Of a DNA stretch of 64,000 nt, positions 24,559 to 35,923 are shown piece by piece. The notes below the pieces were generated by a model. The model saw nothing but the letters and a program-made list of their open reading frames with translations. It searched no databases and was not told the DNA's origin. This DNA is from Protula sp. h YS-2021 (taxonomy: Eukaryota; Annelida; Polychaeta; Sabellida; Serpulidae): the NCBI GenBank assembly GCA_949752745.1, contig OX457024.1:113548900-113612899 (forward strand), written 5' to 3'. Within the stretch, counting starts at the first letter, position 1. Every line of letters begins with the position of its first letter. Made by a program: the position numbers and the translations under genes.

Positions 24559-24879
24559 AGGTGTTCTATAGCAACTTGTTATTTTGGCATAGACACATCT
24601 TGATTCCTGTGCGCATATCGCAATTTAGGTGGTTCTCTGTATTCATTTTATCGAATTGAAACTTGACAGGCAAATGTTTACATGACGATGGGTTGACAAG
24701 AGTTCTTCTTTTTTCATATGTCAGGAAACGTGAGTGGGCTACGAATTACTTTTAGGAGGCATATCATTTTCTACGAGTGCTTGAGATACTTTGTTCGTTA
24801 AAAGCTGTACGATGACACTGTTGCCGATGAATCGCCGCGATATGCAGTTTGCAAAATTACGGTGGACCGATACTCAAAC

Positions 24880-27120
24880 GCTTAGTCCTAGATGACTCTT
24901 GCGGTCTTCCTATGACAGCAAGAGTCATAGTTCCTATAATAGGAAATGTCGTTGATGTCAATTTTCAAATCTCGGCGCACGACTTGGGCCAACGGCGTTA
25001 TTTTAGAACAGGGCTGGTAAAAATTTCGAAATTTTTAAAAATCTCCAGGCTATGCGTAATATCTGTTCAGAATCAGATTTATTAAAACTCATTGCAACCG
25101 TCAGGTTGAAAAATCATGGTATATACAAAAATGCATTACTTGTTATCATCTTGATGTTAAAAAAAAAATTAGCATTTAGAGATAATTAAAGTAATGAAGA
25201 AGGTTCGTTGCAAGTTGGTTTAATTTAACAAATACCACCGTCAAAGACAGATAAAATGACTGAATCGCATACCGGTTAAACGCGTAAATCGGTTGGTTGC
25301 ATAAAATTATGTATTTTTAACGGGATAATTGCATATCGCTTTATCATAAAACCGGATAAAGGCAAAGATTTTTTTCGTTAAAATGGGAAACACTGATTAA
25401 TTGCAGAATTAGGGGTGACTATTCAAACAGTGCTAAACTAGATGCAAACTAGCTCACGGGCGTGAGTTGCTCCTGTTTGTTCAGCTAACATATTGTCTGC
25501 TATAGTTTTGACCTATTGTGTACATATCCGCCCTCTTTTTAATGTGCCGTTAACAGTGAGTCCCCTTTCAGCAGTTACTATAACCCATCCTGCCTCTCTC
25601 CCCACCTCTTTTAAACACCCGCTCAGATACCCGGAGTAGATGTGTCAAAGGCCAGCAACTGCTAGCTTTGTTACTCAAAAGTCATGTACTGAACAACGCA
25701 GGATTTCTGTGGATGAATTGTTTACTGGTAGAGTTATGCCAACGCAGTGTGTTAGCTGACAACTTAAGATGAATGTCCGTTGATAGTTATCCGTCAGTAT
25801 TTGGTATTCTTGATGTCCAACTTATTTCTTATTTAAAAATTTCAAAACATGTGAAATTTTTGAAATTTTTACAGTAAAAGATTTCATGAAATATTTCAAA
25901 AAATATTTCATTCGAAATATTTCATACCAGCCCTGTTTTAGAAAGGGTGCATCACTTAAATGACCCAATTATAAATTATGGCGCACAAGTTTTATGGTCC
26001 GGTAACAATTTTTTACTGAGAAAAATATGTGTTTTCTTGAGATCAGGATATCGAATCCCTCATTATGGCCCACAACAACAGTGAATCCACATTTGTAAAA
26101 CCACGCTTTACTCTAGTTTGGGAGTTTCGCTGAGGTCGAAAATAATGCGCCAGGGTACTTCTCGGTGTGCTTTTAAAGAAAAAAGCCTGTGAGTTTGAGC
26201 CCCGCTGTTCCTAAACGTGCGCCGAAAGATCCAGAGCCTCGATAATTGAGATCAATGGTCATTTCTATTGCAGGAACTGTGATCCTTTCTGTCCTAGGAA
26301 GATAGAAAGGGTCCGCTGGGACTATCAAACGCACAACAAGTCAATCCCTATTTCGGATGGAAGTCTCGTTTCGACTGCATTTTTGCTATAAATTATAAAG
26401 AATAATTTTTCAACATGCACACTTTCGAATTTAAAAACCCATCATATGTTCTAATCCCGGCGTAGTCCTAGTAGATGACTCTTAGATGACTTTTTCTTCC
26501 ATCCCGGCAAGAGTCAATACATAGTTCCTATAATATAACATGTCATTGATCTCAGTTTTGTCAGTCTCGACGCACGACTGGCTCCAATGACGTTATTTTA
26601 GAAAGAATGCATCACATAAATAACCCAATTATAACTTATGGCGTACAATTTTATGGTCAAATAACAAATTTGTTATGAGAAAAATAGATGTTTTTTAGAT
26701 CACAATATAGAATCTCCCATTTTCGCCCACAACAACACTGAATCTACAGTTGCAAAACCACTCTTTACTGCAGTTGGGCCGAGGTCGAAAATACTGTACC
26801 AGGATACTTCTCATTGTACTTTTTAAGAAAAGGCATGCTAGTCCGAACCTCGGTGTCCTGGAACTTGCGCCGAGAGTTCCAGGGCCTCGAAAATTGAGAT
26901 CAGTGGCTATTTCTATTACAGAAACTGACCTAGGAAGACAGAAAGTGTGCGCTGGGACTAAGATGATTCTTAAGGTCTTCCTATGACAGTCTTTCTGTCC
27001 TAGGAAGACGAAAACGGTCTGCTGAAAAGGTCACAATTCCAGCGAAACAAATGGTCTTTAATCTCAATTTTTGAGGTTTTGGATCTTTCGGCGCATGTTC
27101 CAGGACACTGAACTAGCAGG
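24880..27120. repeat. Degenerate repeated segments of one unknown family
   Basis: About 24884-25008 plus 25944-26330 resembles 26462-26900. Shared landmarks are CTAGATGACTCTTGCGGTCT, CGCACGACT...GTTATTTTAGAA and GCATCAC...CCCAATTATAA. A third partial copy with TAGGAAGACAGAAA motifs ends near 27060. No coding capacity remains. A hAT-type element split the first copy. Confidence 0.55.
25009..25935. mobile_element. Nonautonomous hAT-type element, 927 bp
   Basis: Ends CAGGGCTGGTA and TACCAGCCCTG are inverted, and the 8-bp duplication TTTTAGAA flanks both sides (25001-25008, 25936-25943). CAGGG termini with 8-bp duplications are diagnostic of hAT. Inner sequence has TTTCGAAATTT-like inverted motifs and no transposase frame. 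Confidence 0.88.
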
Positions 27121-27163
27121 CGTATATATATATATATATATAGATATATATATACGCCTGCCA
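27117..27163. repeat. Perfect-armed AT palindrome
   Basis: GCAGGCGTATATATA and its reverse complement enclose a TA/GA core, followed by another TA tract up to 27204. The sequence could extrude as a cruciform. Confidence 0.8.
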
Positions 27164-27206
27164 TATATATATATATATATATATCCATATATATATATAT
27201 ATATAC

Positions 27207-27538
27207 TACAGTCATTCTGTGTAATTAGTAATTTCGTGAAATGTCTAAAATTGAAGCGGTGATGGCAACAGAAGCGACGTCAGTGATGGGATCGGCGGCT
27301 GCGACTGAGCCGGCGACCAGAGCGGTGACCGCGAGCGAAATGACGACGGAGACCTTAGGTGTTATTGTTGATAGGGATGAAAATGATATGTACAAGATAG
27401 GTTAATGCAGGTATGCTTTACCTTGAAATGACTGGACTGGACAATAAATTTACTTTTAGGCATTTCACGAAATACCTGGCCCCCAAAATCATCTTACGAA
27501 ATGACTGAAAATTTGAGGCATTGCACAAAATGACTGTA
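27207..27538. mobile_element. Short TIR element with TA ends
   Basis: TACAGTCATTCTGTG and CACAAAATGACTGTA are inverted ends bounded by TA, as in mariner-like elements. An internal frame (27241-27405, + strand, 54 codons) encodes an Ala/Thr/Glu-rich peptide starting MSKIEAVMATEATSV. It may be a captured or residual exon. Family assignment is uncertain. Confidence 0.45.
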
Positions 27539-29664
27539 ACATGAAAACCTGAAAAAAACGTGAAATTTTCACTCGACCCTGCAAAAGCCCAGGAATTGTA
27601 AGGTGTTTGGTAAAAAACGTAGGAAACACATGGAAAAAATATGATCTGGAAAAAAGTTCCAGATAACTACAATACTTTGAACTTGGAAAAAATTCTGACA
27701 GTGTTCTTTACCACTAATGCTATTTAAATTATCACCTCTCTCATGGTTGATGTGACATTCTGCTGATTTAACCGGTTGTCAGGCACAAGTGTTACGACAG
27801 AGGCACATGGGAGAGAAGGAAGTAGAATTGTTAACAGTCCTGTGGTGTTTTAGTGTGTTTTTGATTATTGAAATTTATTGACTAATCTTAATGATTGTTT
27901 TAGGGTCATCTCAGACCAGCTCAAAGTATCTCAGCTTTGAATGGGATGGCCTTGGTGCCATCTCGACATTCGGATTATTTCGTACGGTGAATCCGTATAA
28001 TTATTATTATTTTATTATTAACGTGTTTGTCATGCGCTTACAATGGTAAAAAAACCGCAAGCGCTACAACAAACTAAAACATGTGAATAAGAATCACCAC
28101 TGAATTAACCAACAACTGGAATACTCAACAGAATCATAATTAAATCTATATAATGAATAATTCCTAGCATAAATAAATGTAGCTTCAAGTCTGCTCTTCA
28201 AGTAGCTCCGAGTCAGCTTTCTCCCTTCTTATATTCCGTATATCATTCTGTCTGAGCTACACATGTCCAGACAGATAGATGTCTGTTTTGATCCTTTCTG
28301 CATACCGGGAAAGTTCGTGTACAGAAAAGTGAATGCGTATTTGGAATTTCTGTAGAAAATTTTTGACCTTTTGATCGTATTGGATTGGGTTGAACGCGCA
28401 AAAAACAAAAAAAAAAAGAAATGATGGAAAAAAAACACATAGAAATCAGCAAAATTCTGCTAAGTTTTCTTCAAAGAGGCTGTAAAAGAGAGAGAATAGT
28501 TTTTGAAGGCTCAGATAAGGACTTATTCACTTTGAAAGTTCGTATGTTGAAATAAATTATTATTTTATTGGGTTTTCCTTATAATTATTTTATCATTTAT
28601 CCAAATAATTTCCATCGGTAAGGCTCAAAAGTGCGAAGATTTATGTACGCTTTTTACAGAACAAGCATGATTTCAATGGACAGTGTTTCTTTTCTTTATT
28701 CGTCAAAGTGACAAAAAATAGCTTCCATACTCTGTTAAATGTTTGTTTACGTTCCGGGGTTTGAATGTCTTGTGACCAAAGTCAAATGACCAAAAATTTA
28801 AATAAAGGGTTTGTAAGATATTTACTCATGTAACTGTTAGATTTAGAATTAGGCATAAAATTATTCTTCATATCCATAATATTTAACTTGCGATATCTCC
28901 ATTGCTTATTGAAATATCAGTTAAGAAGTTTTTTGGGTATAACTACAAAACCTTATTTCTACCTTTTTATGTTTTAAAGCAGGCTCCCTGTGTATAAACA
29001 AATTTCACTTATTGTGGGAGGTTTATGATTATTTCCATATTTTCTTTTCTTTAAATGAAAGCTTAACAGAAGAGTTCTTTATGTTAGGCTTGCACCCTGC
29101 CGTAAAAAAAACAACAAAAAAAACAGCTTTTAAAACGGGGTAAAAAACGGCTGTATAAAACGGTTTCATTACCACACCAACAAACTGTATGCCTGCTTAA
29201 AAAACTGGTATGCTGCAGATTTTTTGAAACTTACAAGATAGTAATAATAGGTATAAGGATAACAAATGATATGAGCAATTAATGGAAAGAAATATGTAGC
29301 TTTAAAAATTTTATTCACAAACAATTTGTAATTCAAATTTCAACTTAAAAAAAAAAAAAAAAAAAAAATAGTTTTAACTATTATTTAAACACTACATTCC
29401 TGTGAAGTTCTACTCTTGATGCTTGGGTTTATCTCTTACTTTCAGTACAGTAATCAGACACATAGTTATGCTAATTTTATACTGAGTTTGGTGAAAAGTT
29501 GCCGCACTTGCAGAAAGAGAAAAGCGTCTGGGGTCAAACTGTATTTTTTAAAAGAAAGAATAGCCACTGTGTTGGAAGCTATTTGGGATCTTTGAGCGGT
29601 CACAGTATCTGTAATTTGTGTCTACCTTTAAATGTAGATTATTTCAGTTGCCATGCGTTCGCTC
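27539..29664. other. AT-rich noncoding region, nothing recognised
   Basis: No gene, RNA or clear element seen. The longest frames are under 70 codons and lack motifs. Confidence 0.5.
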
Positions 29665-31328
29665 TACAGATACGCTTGCCACAAACGCAAAAATAAGTCG
29701 CAATAAATTTCAAAAAATAAATGCATTTTGTTGCAGAAAAATGAAACAAAACGCGTCCTGCGTGTCGCAAAATGCATTTGGCAGGCCGCAATAAATCGCA
29801 ACAAATTTTACATACATTGACACTTGCCTGAGTGTTATGCAACACATTGTCTTTTGATGTTTTGCATTGTGTACTGTACTAATCCCCAGTAATGCGCATT
29901 TTGTTTGCACACAAGAAGTATTGTGTGGGATGGTATGATGCTAGCAGTGTTTAAATATTTCCTGTTGTTTTACAGTGTGCATGGCCATTTATTTTCCAGA
30001 CTGAAAGGGTGTAAAATGTAAATTTAAAGAATGCTGTGTTAACTCACATGTGGATATGTGTTCAGTTCTTTTATTATGAAATTATCGCTTTTTAAGCCAA
30101 AAATTTGATAACTAAATAGCAACTAAATTTTTTCAAACCTTTTCTGCCGAATCCCGGTCATCTGCCCCCCGGTCAACTGCCCCCCCCCCCCCCCACTGTC
30201 ATCTGCCCCCCCCCCCCCCTTTGCAACCCGGTCGACTGTTTTTTCTTGGGTTCTTGGCTTACAGAGACACAATAAATAAAATTATATTTATTTTATTGAA
30301 TGTATTGCACCTCGGTAAATTGTAGTTCTCCAATAGGAAACTAATTGCAATTAGAATTGCAATTAGTTTACGGATCAGTCTCAATGAAGATCAACTGTTT
30401 CAGAGACGAAGTAGACGGGGACATCACAATTGCCTAAATTAAAAAAAATTCTACCAAAAAAAGGAAGGGGGCAGATGACGACCCCGTCAAGTTGCAGGAG
30501 GGGGTTGGGGGGGGGGGGGCAGTCGACCGGATTGCAAAAAAGGGGGGCAGTTGACTGGGGGGGCAGTTGACCGGGGAGGGCAGATGACCGTTTACCTTTT
30601 CTACCACCCCTTGCCGCCATATTATCCTCAGTTTAAGACTAAAACCACCCCCACAGGCCTGAATAAAAATTGTATATTTTTTTCCCATTTGTAATTCCAT
30701 TTCTTTTTCACACTTCCCCCCCCCCCCCCCCCCCCTCCGGTCAGAAAGCTACCTTTTTGATGTGTTTTTTTTAACGAAAGACACTATTCATGTAAATTTA
30801 TTCGCTTTTCACTTAAATATGGCAAATAAAAACAGATGAGAAAGAAAGGAACAAAACTTGACTACGTTTCACGGATGATAATTTCAAATTAAAAGCTTTT
30901 TCTTAATATTACCGGTAGTTAACACTGGCATTCCTTGGACAGTAATCTCCCAAGCACATAACACTGGCATTCCATTTTTAATTTTATTTCATGTCGCCCG
31001 AGAACATGTACTTATACAATAATTTTAAACACAAATATAGCCTATTACACGTCCACACATACAGCTGAAACATGGACTTGTTTACACAGAGTACATGCAA
31101 TCGGAGTGAATGCGCTGGGGGATTAAATCGCTTGCGTGAATGTTTGCTCAAGGTGTAATCTTATCATCAGTGTGAAATAAGTCGCAACATATTGCATGCT
31201 CAGGACGCGTCCTCTGAAATATTGGATCGCGGCTAGATGTAATAAAATGCAATAAGTCGCAATAAAAAATTGCAACTTTTTGCGTTTTATTCCAACATAT
31301 TTTTGCGTTTGTCGTAAGCGTATCTGTA
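29665..31328. mobile_element. TIR element of unknown family, ~1.66 kb
   Basis: TACAGATACGCTTGCCACAA at the left is inverted at the right end (TTGTCGTAAGCGTATCTGTA) with two mismatches. Sub-terminal AAGTCGCAATAAA motifs also occur at both sides. No transposase frame. A C/G palindromic insertion lies within it. Confidence 0.55.
30155..30590. mobile_element. C-tract/G-tract palindromic element nested in the TIR element
   Basis: The left arm CGGTCATCTGCCC...CGGTCAACTGCCC is the reverse complement of the right arm GGGCAGTTGACCG...GGGCAGATGACCG. The arms are about 80 bp with variable poly-C/poly-G. It may be a fold-back MITE. No coding sequence. Confidence 0.55.
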
Positions 31329-33158
31329 TAACAACAATCTGAAAGTATGTGTAGGGGGAGTAGAGGTCTGTTGGTCCACGTTTTACTTATTTTGTTATTG
31401 CTCGAAAAAAGGAGTGCGCAATGGGGATTTGTTATATGCTATGGCAAACTACATTACACGTGCGACATTTCAGGTGGTAAACTGACTAAACTTACCTCTG
31501 TTACGGGGTGAGTTGATCCATTGGCTGGTGTAAGCACAGCCGTAGGTTTATTATTTTTATAAAAGTTGACGTTGCTGGTACCGGTAGCAGTGGAAGTTGA
31601 GTCACTTCGTTATTTTTTACAGATATTTGAGAGAATTGGTGAGTAATATATCATTGGCCTTCCATATACGAACATTCTGTTGGCCCCCACAGCTTAGAAT
31701 GTAGGAGGAGGATCAACTAGCCCCATATTCACCGACATAACAAAAGTTGGTGTAAAACAGAGAAGCAAAGGCGTTAGGAAGAAATAAATGCTATTCATTT
31801 CCTACCAAAGACCTTGACCCTTTTGCATAAAACTTGTTATCATCGGCGATGACAGCCAATTAGGAGAAGGATGGTGGCTTGCATTTTCTGAAATAATTAG
31901 GGATAATTAGGGATGAAAAAAATGAGTAATTGTCTTGTACTGCTAAAGAACAAGAACTCCATGTTAACAAAAAAAATGGTCCCATCAAACTCCGTCTACT
32001 AGCGACTTGGTTTGCTGCATCCTAAGAATAACAGGTGTATCGCTAGTGAAGGTCGACCAGCTTCCCCCCCCCCCCCCGCCACCACCAGGCTCACCCCTGC
32101 TCGTCCCACTTGTTATTTTAATTTAATATTAAGATTAAGTGAAAGTGAAAGTAAACAACTAAGATGATATTTTAGTTTCTCAAAATGAAAACCGGAAACC
32201 AAATAGCAGCACGAAAAAAAAAAAAAAAAACAAAAAAAAAACAAAAAACAAAAAAAAACCACGGTGTACCGCAGAAACCGATAAAACTGGCAGTCCGATT
32301 TATTGTCTTATTACTGTGAGGGCTTTTATCAAACTCATCGCGTAGCATCGCCACAGTGGTGCCTCAAAGCGAATGATGTTTTTGACCTAAAAAAAGTTTC
32401 AATGCGAATGACTGAAGCCGTAAGCCTCCCAGTAGTGAGTCACTTGTGGGAACTTCTCTTCAGTTTGATTTCTTCCATATCGGAAAAAAGGGGTAAAATT
32501 TGCAAACCGTGACTGGGAATTTGTGCATGTTGTCTGTAAACACAAGAGACCGATAAGGAAGAACCGCTTGAGACCTTTTCGGCAACCAAAATCATGTGTT
32601 GGGTGTATCAGTGCAGACAGTTAAAGTAATTTGATGTGGACCCTATCTTCATTACCTGTCTTCCATTCGCGGTGATAAGCTGCACAAAACAGACATCGGG
32701 ACATTTAAAACTCGGATTTGCGCTTGGAGACCCTTTATGGTCTTAATTATAGCATCAGGAATTAGTGAGTGCGTGAGAACTAATCCTTTTCTTCTCTTAG
32801 TATGTAACTTTTCAAACCTTTTAGCAACAAAATATTTTACTCAATTATTATTTGGAGCCTTTTTGAGATTCTTCCCTAAAAGGAAAACGAAGAAAGCATT
32901 TCTTTCGTATCGAACAAACCCAGGTAAAAACCATGGCTTTTTCCCACCTGGGAAGAAACCTGTTAACCCTGTCTTCAGGTGTCTATAAATAGTTGATCCT
33001 TAGCCCACTTAAGCTGAATCACAGTTGCGTGTTCCGTATAAAAAGCACAAAGATTCTGTGCTTTGACTGCATGGGTAAAAAAAGAAATTATTTTAGTTTT
33101 AAAAAATATTCTTTTTTTTTTTTGTAAAGGTTGTTCGTGATGACGCAGCCCTTACGTC
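31329..33158. other. Noncoding region upstream of the ABHD8-like gene
   Basis: Contains a C-run (32064), an A-rich run (32213-32265) and a T-run before 33125. Possible upstream exons or the promoter of the next gene may lie here, but I cannot identify them. Confidence 0.4.
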
Positions 33159-35852
33159 ATGACGTCATTGAGCATGGATGACGTAGGTGGCTTGCACCCA
33201 TCCAGCGCCACGTCACGTACGTCACGGGGGTGCGGCGGTGGCGGCTGCTGCTTTGGTGGGTCGAGGGGTAACCAGGTGGAGCCACTGCCACGCCAGCACG
33301 CCTCCTACCAGCTGATCGAAGTCAGGCCGAACCGACACCTGTGCTTACATCACATCAACGCGCGCTCCAGGGACGCCGAGTTTGAGAAAAAAATGAAGAC
33401 GTACGTCAAGCAGCATTATTATGGCAGAGAGCACAGGGACGTCACCGTGCCCCCTTATCAGCATGACACTGCACCCGTCAATAAACAGGAAAAATGCACG
33501 CCTGTTACGGAATCGGTTTACCATCCGAATGTACCGCAGTCTGGGGATGACGTCATATCGCCGTCTCATCTGTCGGCGGATGTGCAGTCATGTGAGACAA
33601 CGCTGTCGAACATAGAGCCGACGATGGGTGTGGGGCAGAAGCAAGCCGAGGGTCCGCTGCTGTTTCTGCTGCACGGCGTGGGGGGATCCGCGCGCGTCTT
33701 CCAGGTAAAGCTTGGTGAGGGGGGGGGGGGGGGGCAGAAGCAAGCCGAGGGTCCGCTGCTGTTTCTGCTGCACGGCGTGGGGGGATCTGCACGCGTCTTC
33801 CAGGTATAGCTTGGGGGGGGGGGAGGGGGGGAGGGGGGGGTGTTTAGAGCATTGTAATACGGAGATGAATTCAGATATTCTAGGCCAGCAGCACGTTTGG
33901 GTGGTGTGGGAGTGGGGGCATCGGCTCATGTCTTTTAGGGAAGCGCGAAGGGCGGGGCAGTTGGAGCGTTGTGATCCGATGGAGTTTGATCCGGATAAAT
34001 ATTCTATTCCAGCATCACATTTGGATCGAGTGAGAGAGGAGCATCGGCTCTGTGTTTTAGGGAAGCGCGTTGGCTGAGAAGAATCGTTTAAGATTTAGAA
34101 GCAATCACTCTGTTGGGGAATGTGTTTATGTTTTCCAGATGAACCCAATTTATAGTTTACTGGACACCTGAGGTTTTGCTACAAATTTTTTTCTGTAAAA
34201 TGATACACAAATAATATAATAATGTGAATAGTTGACAGAAAATGCGTAGTATTCTGAATGATTTCCCAGTTATTACACAGAAGACCTCTTTATAGCACAC
34301 CTCACGGTCCGGCTGTATGTTCGTTGTACAGATGCGTTCACCCCATGAAATGTGGAAGTAAAAAAAAAAAAAAAACTCTAACGGAGGTTTTTATGACAAT
34401 TTCTTTCAGGCCCAGATAGATCACTTCTCAGCTAAAGGCTACGAGATTGTGGCCCCAGATTTGATTGGTCACGGCTATAGCCCTGGGCCGAGAGATAAGC
34501 AGGCTTATCTGTTTGAGGAGATCCTGCTGGACATCTTCCTTATCTTTGATATGTGCTGTAAGAAAGATAACGTTGTTATCGGACATTCCTATGGGTAAGA
34601 TATTTTATAATCAAAACTTTCTGTTGAAGGACATATTGCTCTTGACAAAATGAAATTTGTAGCAATAATAATTTGTTCCAATTCATTTTAATTTTTTCTT
34701 ATAAAAGATTTGACTGAGGAGGTTTGAGTGTTGTGGAGTTTATGGTGCTAGGGGCGTGACAGAGTGGCTGCCATGGCTGTTGACATGATGGGGTGGCTAC
34801 TGACATGACGGGGTGGCTACTGACATGACGAGTGGCGGAGGTTGACAGGACTAGTAGCGGTTGACATGGCGGGGTGGTGGTTAAGATGGCGGGGGTGGCG
34901 GTTGACATGATGTGTGGCTGCTGCCATGACGGGGTGGTGGTTGACATGATGTGTGGCTGCTGCCATGACGGGGTGGTGGTTGTCATGGCGTGTGGCGGTT
35001 GACATGGCGTGTGGTTGTTGACATGACGAGTGGCGGTTGATATGGCGTGTGGTTGTTGACATGAAGGCGTGGCGGTTGAGATGACGAGGGACGGTTGACG
35101 TGGTGAGTGGCGGTTGACATGACGAGGTGGCGGTTGACATGACGGGGTGACGATTGACATGACGAGTGGTGGTTGACATGGCGAAGTGGCGGTTGACATG
35201 ACGGGATGGCGGTTGACATGACTAGTGGCTGCTGACATGGTGGGGTGGCTGCAGACATGACGAGTGGCTGCAGACATGGCGTGTGGCTGCTGACATGACG
35301 GGGTGGCGGTTGACATGGCGTGTGGCTGCTTACGTGACGGCGTGGCGGTTGTTTACAGTGCCTCCTTCGCGTCGGTGCTGGCGCGGAGACGACCACACCT
35401 CGTACAGAAGCTGGTCATGATCAGTGGCGGAGCTCCCACGCCACTGGCGCCACAGACGGGCATCTTCTCCTGCTGCCGGTGCTTCCTCTCATGCATCGAG
35501 CCGATCCTCAGGAGGGGATTTGACAAGTAGGTGTACAAGACGCTCGGCGGGGGGGGGGGGGGGGCGAGGTGGGGGGATCCCCATAGAGCGATCTGGAGCA
35601 TTGAGGGGTGCGGATCTGGTAGGGTGGCCTGCAGTTCTCAAATAAGAGGCACGAACGATTTGGGAAAGGGGGAGGTGGACGAGTGGGGGGTGGGGGGGGG
35701 GGGGGAGGGGTCTGGAAGTAGGTTTGTATAAGAAGCCTGAGCAGGGGTCGGATCTAGCATGTTGGTTGTGGGAAGGAGGGGGGGGGGGTTAAGTCCCCCC
35801 TTGTGTTCAGATTTTAGGTAGACCTCGCGTGGGATTGAAAGATATAGTTTAC

Positions 35853-35923
<71 letters not shown>

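Noticed and set aside
34699..35396. Long - strand Met/Ser/Thr/His-rich frames
   Set aside because: They are the complement of the intronic minisatellite in the ABHD8-like gene.
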